64,000 nucleotides of DNA from BOG-224 sp963783505 (lineage in GTDB: Bacteria > Acidobacteriota > Terriglobia > Bryobacterales > Bryobacteraceae): the NCBI GenBank assembly GCA_963783505.1, contig CAWAOP010000017.1, forward strand, positions 186,001 through 250,000. Direction: 5' to 3'. This document shows, piece after piece, positions 1 to 8,449 of this stretch. Within the stretch, counting starts at the first letter, position 1; each line of letters starts with the position of its first letter. A program made the translations under genes and the position numbers. Under the pieces are notes generated by a model. That model made no database searches. It had not been told where the DNA came from and saw nothing but the letters and a program-made list of their open reading frames with translations.

Positions 1-133
1 TCAGGCCGCGGCTGTCGCGGCCGCTGAAATCGCCGAAAACGGCGATTCGGAAGGGCTCCGATTCGCCCGCTGCGACGGCGGACGTCTTCGTGCGCACATC
101 GATCTCAAATCCCACGGCTGATCGTTCCGGCAT
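1..133 (-). CDS. T6SS sheath-like protein, N-terminal fragment cut by window edge
   Basis: An ATG at 133 on the minus strand opens a frame with no stop before the left edge; about 44 residues are visible. Residues about 31-39 read RIAVFGDFSG, preceded by EPF. This pattern (hydrophobic strand followed by GDFSGR) is typical of the N-terminus of T6SS contractile-sheath family proteins (ImpB/TssB and related sheath proteins). It lies downstream of, and co-oriented with, the gene at 303-1838, with a 169-bp gap. No strong ribosome-binding site is seen before the ATG, so the start is tentative. The assignment rests on one motif in a short fragment; the rest is outside the window. Confidence 0.5.
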   Translation of the reverse strand, partial: MPERSAVGFEIDVRTKTSAVAAGESEPFRIAVFGDFSGRDSRGL

Positions 134-302
134 GTTGTGGATTATGACCCTCTCTCAGCGAATCGTCAAGCTGCCGCGGAGGGCCGCAGCGGAAAGCTCG
201 GCCACTGCCTTGGCGTCCGGACGTATGAACGTTGCGGTCGCACCCCTGCAGGTAAGCGAAAAAGCGCATGACGAACGAGCAGTGTCCAGTCGCTCAGGCG
301 GG

Positions 303-1838
303 TTACGCCGTCGCAACCGAGATGATGCGATCAAACGCCGTCTTTTCCGCCTCGTGCGAGGTGGCGAACGAGTTCACCAGTTTATCGACCAGAATGTCCC
401 CATTCGAGCGAAGATCGTATCCCAAGTCTTTGATATACCGCGCTCCCCAAGGCTTAAGGTTATCGAGGAATTGTACTCCCCGCTGGAACTCGTTACTGCC
501 GATCATTTTGCCGCCGGAATTGAACATCGTCAGATAGCGCATCTTGTCGCCGCAAATCCCCGTGTTCAGGGTGAGCACGGAAATGAGCGGTATGTTGAGC
601 GCGTACTTACGATACCACTCGCTGAAAGCGAACGGGTGGCGATGGATCGAACTCTCGGACTGGTGGTTGTTCCAGTATTCGCGCGCCATGCCGCAGAACT
701 TGTTGATGCTGAACGTCTCCGCCAGCCGCCAGATGAACTTGATCAGCATCTCGCTGGCAGAAATAATGAGGTTGACCAACCCGCCGGCGCCGAATCCCAC
801 GATGTCCATCGCCAGCGCGCCAGCGCCCTTCAAGGTGTTCCACAATCCATCGAACAGGCTCAGGGTCATGGCGCGCGTGATCGACTGCACGACGGTCGCC
901 GGGTGCCCTTCGGCTATCTCCACGTCATGTCCGTCTTTCCACGTTTTGAACCGCGTCACCGCGGCATCGATCGTCTTTCCGAGGCCCGCCACTATGTCCT
1001 TGCCGGCGCCGAAGAACGGGGCCGCTTTCGCCGCGAATAACGTCAGGCACCCATCCACCACCTGCTTGATCGTGCCCGCAATCCCCTCGAGGCTGGCGAA
1101 TTTTTCCTTTATTTTTTCCTTCACCTTATCGACCAGAAGATAAAACCACTCCTTGAGTTTGTCTTTGACCTTCTGCACGAACGGACGGTTCGCCAGTTCC
1201 GCCGCTCGAAGAGCGTCCCGCTCGATCTGCAAGGACATCACCAGGGTGGCGTGCTCGCCGGCCTCGATACTCGGCTTGGCGCCCTGCGGCAAGTAGACGT
1301 TTTTGGGAGCGGTCGTCTGTACAATCTTGTTCTCCAAGTAATTGAGACCGGCCCCGACAACAGGGTTCCCGTAGCCTACCTTCTTGACGATACTCTGTGA
1401 TTGTTCGCTCGCTCCCGCCACGCTCATGATCTGCCCCGCCAGATCGAACCCACCCTCGAGCAACAGCTTGAATACCCCCTGCGCCACGCTGATGCGGCTG
1501 AAGAGGTAGAGCACGCCCAGCCGGGCGTTGATCAGCTCCTCGTGCATGAAGTCGGGGGCGCGGCCCATGCTGAAGGCGGTGTCTTCCGGCCCCCCTTCCA
1601 AGAGCGCGGCCAGTTTGGAAACGGCTTTCGACTGGTTGCGCGCCGATTTCATCCATGCGTCGCCAGGCCCCTCCTTGCGCTTCCAGGCGCTGAATGCCTG
1701 TTCGAGCTGCTGTTTGGCCGTCGCCGTTCCGAGCTTTTCGTAGGTACGGAAGGCTTCGTCGATCGCCTTCAGCTCGGCGCTTCTCGATACGGCGAAGCGC
1801 GCTGTATCCTTCATCCACTGATCGTACGTGATTAACAT
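303..1838 (-). CDS. Unrecognised 511-aa protein, candidate T6SS-associated cargo
   Basis: No family is recognised. The ATG at 1838 is chosen because GGAGG lies 7 bases upstream; an in-frame extension to 2036 looks non-coding. Residues 18-69 hold an amphipathic helical module (RSAELKAIDEAF, LEQAFSAWKRKEG, DAWMKSARN) that resembles the N-terminus of the neighbouring protein at 2303-3115. The middle is Lys/Glu-rich coiled-coil-like sequence (about residues 240-270). Residues about 280-400 contain several glycine-rich hydrophobic stretches (for example AAPFFGAGKDIVAGLG and DIVGFGAGGLVNLIIS) that could insert into membranes. There is no signal peptide. Position beside a sheath-like gene and opposite a T6SS cluster suggests a secreted pore-forming effector or structural accessory; this is inference. 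Confidence 0.6.
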   Translation of the reverse strand: MLITYDQWMKDTARFAVSRSAELKAIDEAFRTYEKLGTATAKQQLEQAFSAWKRKEGPGDAWMKSARNQSKAVSKLAALLEGGPEDTAFSMGRAPDFMHEELINARLGVLYLFSRISVAQGVFKLLLEGGFDLAGQIMSVAGASEQSQSIVKKVGYGNPVVGAGLNYLENKIVQTTAPKNVYLPQGAKPSIEAGEHATLVMSLQIERDALRAAELANRPFVQKVKDKLKEWFYLLVDKVKEKIKEKFASLEGIAGTIKQVVDGCLTLFAAKAAPFFGAGKDIVAGLGKTIDAAVTRFKTWKDGHDVEIAEGHPATVVQSITRAMTLSLFDGLWNTLKGAGALAMDIVGFGAGGLVNLIISASEMLIKFIWRLAETFSINKFCGMAREYWNNHQSESSIHRHPFAFSEWYRKYALNIPLISVLTLNTGICGDKMRYLTMFNSGGKMIGSNEFQRGVQFLDNLKPWGARYIKDLGYDLRSNGDILVDKLVNSFATSHEAEKTAFDRIISVATA

Positions 1839-2302
1839 TACTGTGCCTCCAGCGCCGAGCCCCCAAGGGGGACTTCGGGTTTTGGGCGCTTCGGAGTTCA
1901 GTATACGTTGATTCGACCCCCATCGATTTATAGGTTGGCAACATGGGCCGGCAACGTATGTTTGCAATTTGTCAAGGCCCGTTTGAACCCACATTTCCGT
2001 TTTTGAGCCGTTACCGGTTACTTCGTGCCGGCTCACGCCGCACTTGTTAACACGGGCTTTGACGCGATGAGCATGCTCCGGAGGCCGACACCCAAAGAGT
2101 GAGAAACAAGATCGACCGTTTCAGCTTTCGTTCAACGCTTCGATCTGGCGCTTGGCAGAGGCAAGAGAACGCTCCCGGAGAGAGAACTGCGCTTCGTAGG
2201 ATCGGGACTTGGGGGGTTGCGATATGCCAAGCGCAATCGAGGAGCCAAGATGCAAATCCCGAATCGGATTAGATATATACTCTGTGTGAAGGAGGAAGCC
2301 CC
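1839..2302. promoter_or_regulatory. Divergent intergenic region between two putative T6SS cargo genes
   Basis: These 464 bases separate the start codons of the genes at 303-1838 (minus) and 2303-3115 (plus), so both promoters should lie here. On the plus strand AAGGAGG at 2289-2295 precedes the ATG at 2303, and an AT-rich patch with TATATA near 2274-2279 could be a -10 element. On the minus strand GGAGG sits 7 bases before 1838. I see no conserved gene, repeat or clear operator in between. Confidence 0.35.
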
Positions 2303-3115
2303 ATGTACAAAGTCATGCTCGAACAGGGTGACACCGAATTCGTGACTGGGATTGATCGTGGGTTTCTGCGGCATCGAACGTCTCGCTTGAGCCGGGTTGT
2401 TGAGAAGCTGCTAGCCGCGCAGGCAAACCTTACCGCCGCGACGCTGGGGGACCTGTTAACGGCCCTCTTCGCGTGGCGCAACAACGAGACCATAGAGTAC
2501 GCGGGCCGCGGCGGGACGGACGGAGTCGCGTACCGCCTGTGGATGGAAGCCAAGCAGATGTATATGAACCGGTTTCACTTCAATGCCCCCACCCCGGACC
2601 CGCCGATCCCGCCGAATTGCCCGGGAGACGTCCTGCTCGGGGTCTATGTGCCACCCGGCGAGGGACACGTGGAAATCTGCCACGGCTTCGCCTATCGCTG
2701 GGCCATTGCCGCCGGCAAGATCGCGGAGGATCCCGCTTTGTCCGCGAAAAACGGGCCCTTCAACGCCGACCTTGTTACGCCGGTTTTGTATCCGCTGGGT
2801 CACGCAGGCTACCCGGCGGCCAGAGTGGCGGGAGCCATCATGCTTCGGGCCGGAGACATCGTGGCAATGTTTATCGTTCCACCGGCGCACCCACCCTGGG
2901 GTCTTGGCCACTCCTTGATCGCCGTCACTCCCACCACCTGGTTCTCGGCGAATAACGCCGGCACTTTCGGTGTCGGCACCGGGCGATCCCAGATCGATAC
3001 TACTGTGAACTTCGGAATTTTCATGGGGCACCAGGTAGGTTGGGTTGGAACTGAAAATCGGTGGATGCGCCCCGATGGTATCCAGGTGGATGTGGTCTAC
3101 CGCCGCATTCCCTGA
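2303..3115 (+). CDS. Putative CHAP/NlpC-P60-like cysteine hydrolase, candidate T6SS effector
   Basis: A 270-aa protein, not assigned to a named family. The start is supported by AAGGAGG 7 bases upstream. Residues 24-85 resemble the N-terminal module of the divergent neighbour (RTSRLSRVVEKL, LLTALFAWRNNE, RLWMEAKQ). The C-terminal part has the order of a papain-like amidase: Cys126 in EICHGFAYRWA at the head of a probable helix, then LRAGDIVAMF (about 181-190), then His203 in GLGHSLIAV, then Asn217 in WFSANN. CHAP and NlpC/P60 peptidoglycan hydrolases use Cys, a GD[LV] strand and His in this order. There is no signal peptide. The T6SS neighbourhood suggests a cell-wall-targeting effector, but no immunity gene is evident. 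The fold call is from motif order only. Confidence 0.5.
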   Translation: MYKVMLEQGDTEFVTGIDRGFLRHRTSRLSRVVEKLLAAQANLTAATLGDLLTALFAWRNNETIEYAGRGGTDGVAYRLWMEAKQMYMNRFHFNAPTPDPPIPPNCPGDVLLGVYVPPGEGHVEICHGFAYRWAIAAGKIAEDPALSAKNGPFNADLVTPVLYPLGHAGYPAARVAGAIMLRAGDIVAMFIVPPAHPPWGLGHSLIAVTPTTWFSANNAGTFGVGTGRSQIDTTVNFGIFMGHQVGWVGTENRWMRPDGIQVDVVYRRIP

Positions 3116-3461
3116 GATCAAGCCCCAACACGCGACGCCCGCCGCCGTTCCAGGCGTGATGCGCTTTCGTATCCGCGCACGATGACTTGCGTTTCGCTGC
3201 CACTGTTCATGCTACTATTGGCGCTCGAAAAGCCTGAGTCGAGGATTTGCTCCAGGAGCCGCTTCTGATGTAGCGCCAATGCGAGCGCCGATTGTGAGTC
3301 GCGCCGACAATGTACGGAGCCAGCGACGGCTCGCCTCTGAGGCGTCCCCGGCGTTGTATATTAGCCAGAGAAGACGATGACCGCCGCTCCTACCCTCCCG
3401 ATGCTCGATTACCCCCGGTTCCGCCGAGCGATTTCATGAACTTCGCGACGGGCTCAGGCAG
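3116..3461. other. Intergenic region and probable lost 5' end of the methyltransferase gene
   Basis: No complete gene is seen. From the ATG at 3377 a short frame encodes about 20 residues ending FRRAIS before a TGA at 3437-3439. From about 3429 the methyltransferase frame reads RFHELRDGLRQLDF without a start codon. Together these look like one N-terminus split by a one-base indel near 3430. The stretch 3116-3376 shows nothing that I can interpret. Confidence 0.4.
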
Positions 3462-4937
3462 TTGGATTTCACCGAACAGGGTATTAGCCGCCGGTGCGGC
3501 TTCGAGACCATCTTCGAATTCGAAACGCTGCGGCAAGGACGCAAGCAAGGAATCGAGTTACGCGACGGGTTGGATGCGGCGATCCGATTGCTAATGGACG
3601 GGGAAACGCTGGACGCGGAGCGGGCCGCGCTGTTGCCGGCGAACCTCCTGTCCATGCTGGAGGAGTTGGGCGTGGCGGCCCGGGCGGAGGACGATCCGGG
3701 CCGCCGTTACGCTACCACGGCGCTCTATCCGGTGGCCGGCTTGTACGCAGCCTCCGACCGTAGCTTTCCGCCGGACGGTATGCGTCTTGCGCTGCCGGCC
3801 GATGTGGTCTATTCCGCTATTACGAATAACACGGGCCGTTTCCTTTCCATCTTGCCGGACGACCCCTGCGACGCATTTCTTGACCTGTGCGCCGGCACCG
3901 GCATCGCCGGCATGACGGCCGCGGCGCGCTATGCCCGTAACGTGTGGGCCGCCGATCTTGGCGAGCGCAGCGTCCGCTGCTCCGAATTCAATGCCCGTCT
4001 GAACGGGTTGGATAACATGACCGCGGTCCGGGGCGATCTGTACGAGGCGGTCGGCGGCCTCACCTTCGACCGTATCGCGGCCCACCCGCCCTATGTGCCG
4101 CAGCGCACCGATGGAGTACTGCTGTTTCGCGACGGCGGCGAAGATGGCGAGCAGATTCTGGCTCGGATCGTCGCCGGGTTGCCCCGCCATCTGAGGCCGG
4201 GCGGCCGTTTCTACTGCCTCACGTTGGCTACCGATCGCGAGGGCGAGCCGTTGGAACAGCGGATTCGCCGGTGGCTGGGTCCGGCCGAGGCGGAGTTCGA
4301 CGTGTTCGCCGTTGTCACCTCGATCGCCCCCCGCCCGGAAGGCCTGGCCGCGAGGATCGCCGAAGCCAAGGCGCGCGGAGGTCAGTTGAACGACCGCGTT
4401 CAACTTTACGAGAAGCTCCGTGTCACCGCCGTCATGTACGCGACGCTGGTCGTACAGCGCCGAACCGCGGGCGGAGCGCCGGTGACTTCCCGCGCCTACA
4501 AGTCCGCGGGCGCGGCCGGCGACGCGGTGGAATGGTTTCGCCGATGGGAAACGGCGGCCGCCGCTCCGGATGCCGCGTCTCGCATTTTGGACGCCCGCCT
4601 GCGGTGGGCGCCGTCCTTCTCGCTTCACGTGACTCATACCCCAAGCGATGAAGGACTCGTTCCCAGCGCTTTCGAATTGCGCTCTACCTATCCGTTTACC
4701 GCGGCGGCGCCCGCCGAAGGCTGGGTGGCGGTCCTCATGGGGGCAAGCGACGGCCGCCGAACGGCTCGAGAGTTATATTCCGTTCTCAGAGAGCAGAATG
4801 TGATCTCGGCTGAAATGACCGAGGAGGAGTTTGCCGGGGTGCTGCGCTTGCTGATCGCCAACGGGTTCCTTGAGCACGAGGGTTACCCCCTGCCCCGTCC
4901 GGCGGAAACGGGACCGGCCGGGCCGCGTCGAGAGTAA
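3462..4937 (+). CDS. Class I SAM-dependent methyltransferase with C-terminal winged-helix-like part
   Basis: The open frame from the TTG at 3462 encodes 491 aa. A glycine-rich SAM-binding loop (DLCAGTGIAG, about residues 142-151) is followed by an acidic strand end (AADLGE) and an AHPPYVP motif at about 207, the equivalent of the (N/D)PPY active-site motif of HemK-like and other N- or C-methyltransferases. The last 70 residues (DGRRTARELYSVL to NGFLEHEG) look like a small winged-helix domain. The substrate is unknown. The true start is probably upstream at 3377 with an indel near 3430, because coding-like sequence (HELRDGLRQLDF) continues 5' of the TTG. It ends 95 bases before tssB, so co-transcription with the T6SS genes is possible, but a promoter lies between. 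Confidence 0.7.
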   Translation: MDFTEQGISRRCGFETIFEFETLRQGRKQGIELRDGLDAAIRLLMDGETLDAERAALLPANLLSMLEELGVAARAEDDPGRRYATTALYPVAGLYAASDRSFPPDGMRLALPADVVYSAITNNTGRFLSILPDDPCDAFLDLCAGTGIAGMTAAARYARNVWAADLGERSVRCSEFNARLNGLDNMTAVRGDLYEAVGGLTFDRIAAHPPYVPQRTDGVLLFRDGGEDGEQILARIVAGLPRHLRPGGRFYCLTLATDREGEPLEQRIRRWLGPAEAEFDVFAVVTSIAPRPEGLAARIAEAKARGGQLNDRVQLYEKLRVTAVMYATLVVQRRTAGGAPVTSRAYKSAGAAGDAVEWFRRWETAAAAPDAASRILDARLRWAPSFSLHVTHTPSDEGLVPSAFELRSTYPFTAAAPAEGWVAVLMGASDGRRTARELYSVLREQNVISAEMTEEEFAGVLRLLIANGFLEHEGYPLPRPAETGPAGPRRE

Positions 4938-4962
4938 CAATACGGTTAAAAGCGGGAAAGAC

Positions 4963-4991
4963 TTGTACACGCGAGCCATTGGGGATATGAT
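4963..4991 (+). promoter_or_regulatory. Candidate sigma70-type promoter for the T6SS run
   Basis: TTGTAC at 4963-4968 and TATGAT at 4986-4991 are separated by 17 bases and lie about 40 bases upstream of the tssB start. Both hexamers are close to the consensus, in an otherwise GC-rich region. Assigned by inspection only. Confidence 0.45.
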
Positions 4992-5032
4992 ACGATCGGT
5001 TGGCGCGTTATTGAATGATCGGAGGCTGAATC

Positions 5033-5548
5033 ATGCCGGAGAGCTTACAGCACAAACTGGACCGCGTTCGTTCCCCCCGCGTTCATATCACCTATGACGT
5101 GGAAACGGGCGGCGCTATCGAAAAGAAAGAGCTCCCCTTCGTCATGGGGGTGTTCGGGGATTACACGGGCATGCCGGAAGAACCGCTGCCGCGCGTAAAG
5201 GACCGCAAATTCGTTGAAATAAGCCTGGACAATTTCGACACTGTATTAGCGGCGTCGAAGCCGCACCTTTCCTATTCGGTGGAGAACAAACTCAGCGAGG
5301 ATCCCAACGCCGGGCAAGTAAAGGTGGACTTGCGCTTCCGCAGCATGGACGATTTCGAGCCGGCCAACGTGGCCAAACAGGTCAAGCCCCTTAAGGCTTT
5401 GCTCGACCTGAGGACCCGGCTTTCCGACCTGCGGGGCAGCCTGCAGGGCAACGAGAAGCTCGACGAACTGCTGATGGACGCAGTCAAGGACACGGGCAAG
5501 CTGGACAAGCTGAAAGCCGAGATTGGCGGCGAGGGAGGTGAAAAATGA
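5033..5548 (+). CDS. tssB: T6SS contractile sheath small subunit TssB (VipA/ImpB)
   Basis: A 171-aa protein with the family pattern: an N-terminal strand RVHITYDVETGG, the conserved ELPFVMGVFGDYTG segment (about residues 33-46), the RKFVEISLDNFD block, and a C-terminal helix rich in Leu and Lys. TssB pairs with TssC to form the cytoplasmic contractile sheath around the Hcp tube. GGAGG 8 bases before the ATG supports the start. The stop overlaps the start of tssC by 4 bases, which fits coupled translation and the 1:1 stoichiometry of the sheath. It is the first of a long co-directional T6SS run. Confidence 0.95.
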   Translation: MPESLQHKLDRVRSPRVHITYDVETGGAIEKKELPFVMGVFGDYTGMPEEPLPRVKDRKFVEISLDNFDTVLAASKPHLSYSVENKLSEDPNAGQVKVDLRFRSMDDFEPANVAKQVKPLKALLDLRTRLSDLRGSLQGNEKLDELLMDAVKDTGKLDKLKAEIGGEGGEK

Positions 5549-7034
5549 GCGACGCTCAACAGGCCGCCGCGGCCCAGGCGGCGCAGGAAACCGCGCTGGA
5601 GAAGAGCCTCCTGGATCAGATTGTCGACGAGGGGCGGATCGCGCGAGAGCCCGAAGCCCGCGAACGCGGCAAGCTGATGATCAAAGAGTTCGTCTCCCAG
5701 TTCCTCGAGGGAGAGATGGCTTTGTCGCGCGACGCCGAAGCCATGATCAACGGCCGCATCGCGCAAATCGACCATCTGATCTCGCTTCAGCTCAACGAAG
5801 TCATGCACCACGCCGCTTTCCAGAAGCTGGAAGCGAGCTGGCGCGGGTTGAAGTACCTGGTGAGCCACACCGAAACCAGCGAGAATCTGAGGATCAAGGT
5901 GTTCAACTGCTCGAAGAAGGAATTGCTGCGCGATTTGCAGCGCGCCGCAGACTTCGACCAGAGCGCCATGTTCAAGAAGGTGTACGAAGAGGAATTCGGC
6001 GTGTTCGGCGGGCACCCTTTCGGGACGCTGGTCGGCGACTACGAGTTCGGCAAGGGCCCGGAAGATATCGAGCTGGTCGAGAAGATCGCCCAGGTGGCGG
6101 CGGCGGCTCACGCCCCGTTCATCGCCTCGGCCACCGCCAACATGTTCAATCTCGACAGCTACACCGACCTGGCCGCGCCGCGCGACCTGGCCAAGGTGTT
6201 CGATTCCACCGAGTACGCGAAATGGAAGGGCTTTCGCAGTTCCGACGATTCCCGGTACGTGGTGCTGGCGCTGCCGCACATCCTGATGCGCGACCCGTAC
6301 GGGAAGGCCACGCGGCCGATCGAGGAATTCGACTACGAAGAACACGTTGACGGCTCCGATCACAGCAAGTACCTTTGGGGCAATGCGGCGTACGCGCTGG
6401 CCGCCAAAATCACCGACTCGTTCGCGCGTTATAACTGGTGCAGCCACGATCCGCGGCGTGGAAGGCGGCGGAAAGGTGGAAGGGCTGACCGTCCACAACT
6501 TCAAGACCGACGAAGGCGATGTCGCCATGAAGTGCCCGACCGAGGTGGCGATCACCGACCGGCGCGAGAAGGAATTGGCGGACTTGGGCTTTGTCCCGCT
6601 GGTACACTGCAAGAACACCGATTACGCCGCGTTCTTCAGCGTGCAGACGGCGCAGAAAGCCAAGCAGTACGATACGGACGCCGCCACCGCCAACGCGCGG
6701 CTCTCGACCAACCTCAGCTACATTCTGGCGTTGCGCCCGGTTCGCGCACTATCTCAAGGCCATGATGCGCGACAAGATCGGCAGCTACATGACGCGCGCG
6801 GAATGCGAGGCGTTCCTGAACCGCTGGATTTCCGGCTATGTGATCGATACCAACAGCGCCTCCTTCGCCATGAAGGCGAAGTACCCGCTGGCGGAAGCGC
6901 GTGTGGACGTGGTGGAAGTGGCGGGCAAGCCCGGAGCGTATCGCGCCGTGGCCTTCATGAAGCCGCATTTCCAACTGGAGGAACTGAGCGTTTCAATGCG
7001 GCTGGTGGCCGATTTGCCGCAACCCGCAGGATAG
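5545..7034 (+). CDS. tssC: T6SS contractile sheath large subunit TssC (VipB/ImpC), two frameshifts as sequenced
   Basis: All parts of TssC are present but in three successive frames. The first frame runs from the ATG at 5545 to about 6440 (through LAAKITDSFARYNWC). The second carries IRGVEGGGKVEGL to about 6735. The third carries RFAHYLKAMMRDKIG to the stop at 7032-7034 (ending LPQPAG). At 6440 a two-base loss of GC restores NWC-A-A-T-I-R; at 6735 one extra C in GCGCCCGG breaks the frame. Both flanks remain highly conserved and no other damage is visible. The repaired protein is about 495-500 aa, normal for TssC. A functional gene with sequencing errors is more likely than a pseudogene, since the rest of the apparatus is intact. 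Start overlaps the tssB stop (ATGA). Confidence 0.9.
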
Positions 7035-7175
7035 GTGGAGTCGAGGGGAGTCTGGCGCCAGTCCGAAGGGACTTAGGGGCTAGGGAACGGGCGGCTTATC
7101 CACGCCTTCCGGTGTGGCGCGGCGCCGCTTAACGATCAAAGGGAAACACCGGAAAGAGACAGGAGGAAAGAGACC

Positions 7176-7688
7176 ATGGCATTTGATGCCTTTATTTACT
7201 TCGACGGAAACGGGGCGGACCAACTCAAAGGCGAGACGACCGATAAAGTCTATTCCGCAAAGAAAGCCTGCGAGATCTTCAGCTTCTCCTGGGGAGCCAG
7301 CAACCATACTACGGTCGGGTCGCAGGGCGGCGGCATGGGCGCCGGAAAGGTGAGCGTCTCGTCTTTCAACATCATGAAGAAGACGGACGCGGCGTCCCCG
7401 GCCTTGTTCCTGGCATGTTGCAACGGCAATCACATCGGCGCCGCGCACGTGGTACTGCGCAAGGCGGGCGGCGCCAATCCCGTCGAGTACATTAATTATG
7501 ACTTTACCGAAGTCATGGTGGAGTCCATCCAGTGGAGCGGGTCTTCGGGCGGCGACGATACGCCTGCCGAGTCGCTCGCTCTGGCCTTTGGCAAGGTGGA
7601 GGCGAAGTATACTCCGCAGGACGCCAAGGGCAATAAGGGAACGCCGATCCCGTTCAGTTGGGACATTCTGTTGAACACCAGCAAGTAG
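7176..7688 (+). CDS. hcp: T6SS tube protein Hcp (TssD)
   Basis: A 170-aa protein starting MAFDAFIYFDG, typical of Hcp, with KACEIFSFSWGASN (about residues 29-42) and the later strand YINYDFTEVMVESIQWSG. Hcp hexamers stack into the inner tube that is propelled out by TssBC contraction and can carry small effectors in their lumen. A strong AGGAGGAAAG precedes the ATG. It follows tssC after 141 bases and may have its own promoter, as is common for this abundant subunit. A small hairpin (AGTCC-GAAG-GGACT at about 7061-7074) lies in that gap. Confidence 0.95.
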   Translation: MAFDAFIYFDGNGADQLKGETTDKVYSAKKACEIFSFSWGASNHTTVGSQGGGMGAGKVSVSSFNIMKKTDAASPALFLACCNGNHIGAAHVVLRKAGGANPVEYINYDFTEVMVESIQWSGSSGGDDTPAESLALAFGKVEAKYTPQDAKGNKGTPIPFSWDILLNTSK

Positions 7689-7708
7689 GCCCTCACGGGG
7701 ACATTTTC

Positions 7709-8446
7709 ATGAACGCGTCCGAACTGTTTCGGGCGGGGCGACTCAACGAGGCCATTCAGGCGCTGGGCGCGGAACTCCGGGACCACCCCACCGACGCCCA
7801 GCGCCGGACTTTTCTTTTCGAGTTGCTCTGCTTTGCCGGCGATTTTGAGCGCGCCGCCAAGCACCTCGCGGTGCTGGCCGGCGAGAGCCCCGACCGCGAA
7901 CTCGGGGCTCTTCTCTACCGCTCCGCGCTGACCGCCGAGCGGCAGCGGGAGAGCGCATTTCAGAAAAAGGAGTACCCGTCCGCGGCGGCGGTTCCGTCAC
8001 GCCCGGGGACTTTGAACGGGCGGCCGTTCCGGGCGATCGAAGATGCCGATCCGCGGATCGGAGCGCGGCTGGAGGTATTCGTCGCCGGGGAGTACGTCTG
8101 GCTGCCGTTCGCCTATATCGGCGCCATCAGGGTGGAGCCGCCGAAGCTCCTGCGCGACCTGATGTGGGCGACCGCGAAGGTAACGACCGCGCCGGGGTTC
8201 AAAGACCGGGAATTCGGTGAAGTGCTGCTTCCGGTTCTGTGTCCTCTCTCATGGCGGCATCCGCAGGACGTCGTAAAACTGGGGCGCGAGAGCGAGTGGC
8301 GGGAGATCGACGGCCAGGACGTTCCTTTCGGCCAGAAATTGCTGGTCGTGGACGGTGAAGAGGTTGTTCCCTTCCTGGAAATCAGGGAAATTCAGTTCGC
8401 TTCCGGCGAGGACGCGGAAGCCGGATCTTCCACCTCCGCGGCATAG
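7709..8446 (+). CDS. tagJ: T6SS accessory protein TagJ (ImpE family)
   Basis: A 245-aa protein. The N-terminal helical part (FRAGRLNEAIQALGAELRDHP, then RRTFLFELLCFAGDFERAAKHL) resembles TPR-like ImpE sequences, and the C-terminal domain has the conserved GEYVWLPFAYIGAIRVEPP and DLMWATAKV segments. TagJ/ImpE is a non-core accessory protein that in some systems binds TssB and is linked to sheath handling by ClpV. The ATG at 7709 lies 20 bases after the hcp stop, with a weak upstream GGGG. It is 3 bases from tssA, so these two are very likely co-translated. Confidence 0.88.
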   Translation: MNASELFRAGRLNEAIQALGAELRDHPTDAQRRTFLFELLCFAGDFERAAKHLAVLAGESPDRELGALLYRSALTAERQRESAFQKKEYPSAAAVPSRPGTLNGRPFRAIEDADPRIGARLEVFVAGEYVWLPFAYIGAIRVEPPKLLRDLMWATAKVTTAPGFKDREFGEVLLPVLCPLSWRHPQDVVKLGRESEWREIDGQDVPFGQKLLVVDGEEVVPFLEIREIQFASGEDAEAGSSTSAA

Positions 8447-8449
8447 CAT

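Noticed and set aside
90..1040. Long plus-strand open frame opposite the unknown gene at 303-1838
   Set aside because: The minus-strand frame has a ribosome-binding site and protein-like composition; the plus frame is Arg/His-rich shadow sequence with no recognisable features.
1839..2036. 66-residue N-terminal extension of the gene at 303-1838
   Set aside because: The ATG at 1838 has a strong GGAGG, while the extension has no such site and looks like translated intergenic DNA.
7035..7175. Riboswitch or regulatory RNA before hcp
   Set aside because: Only a 5-bp hairpin and GC-rich sequence are seen; nothing matches a riboswitch class that I know.
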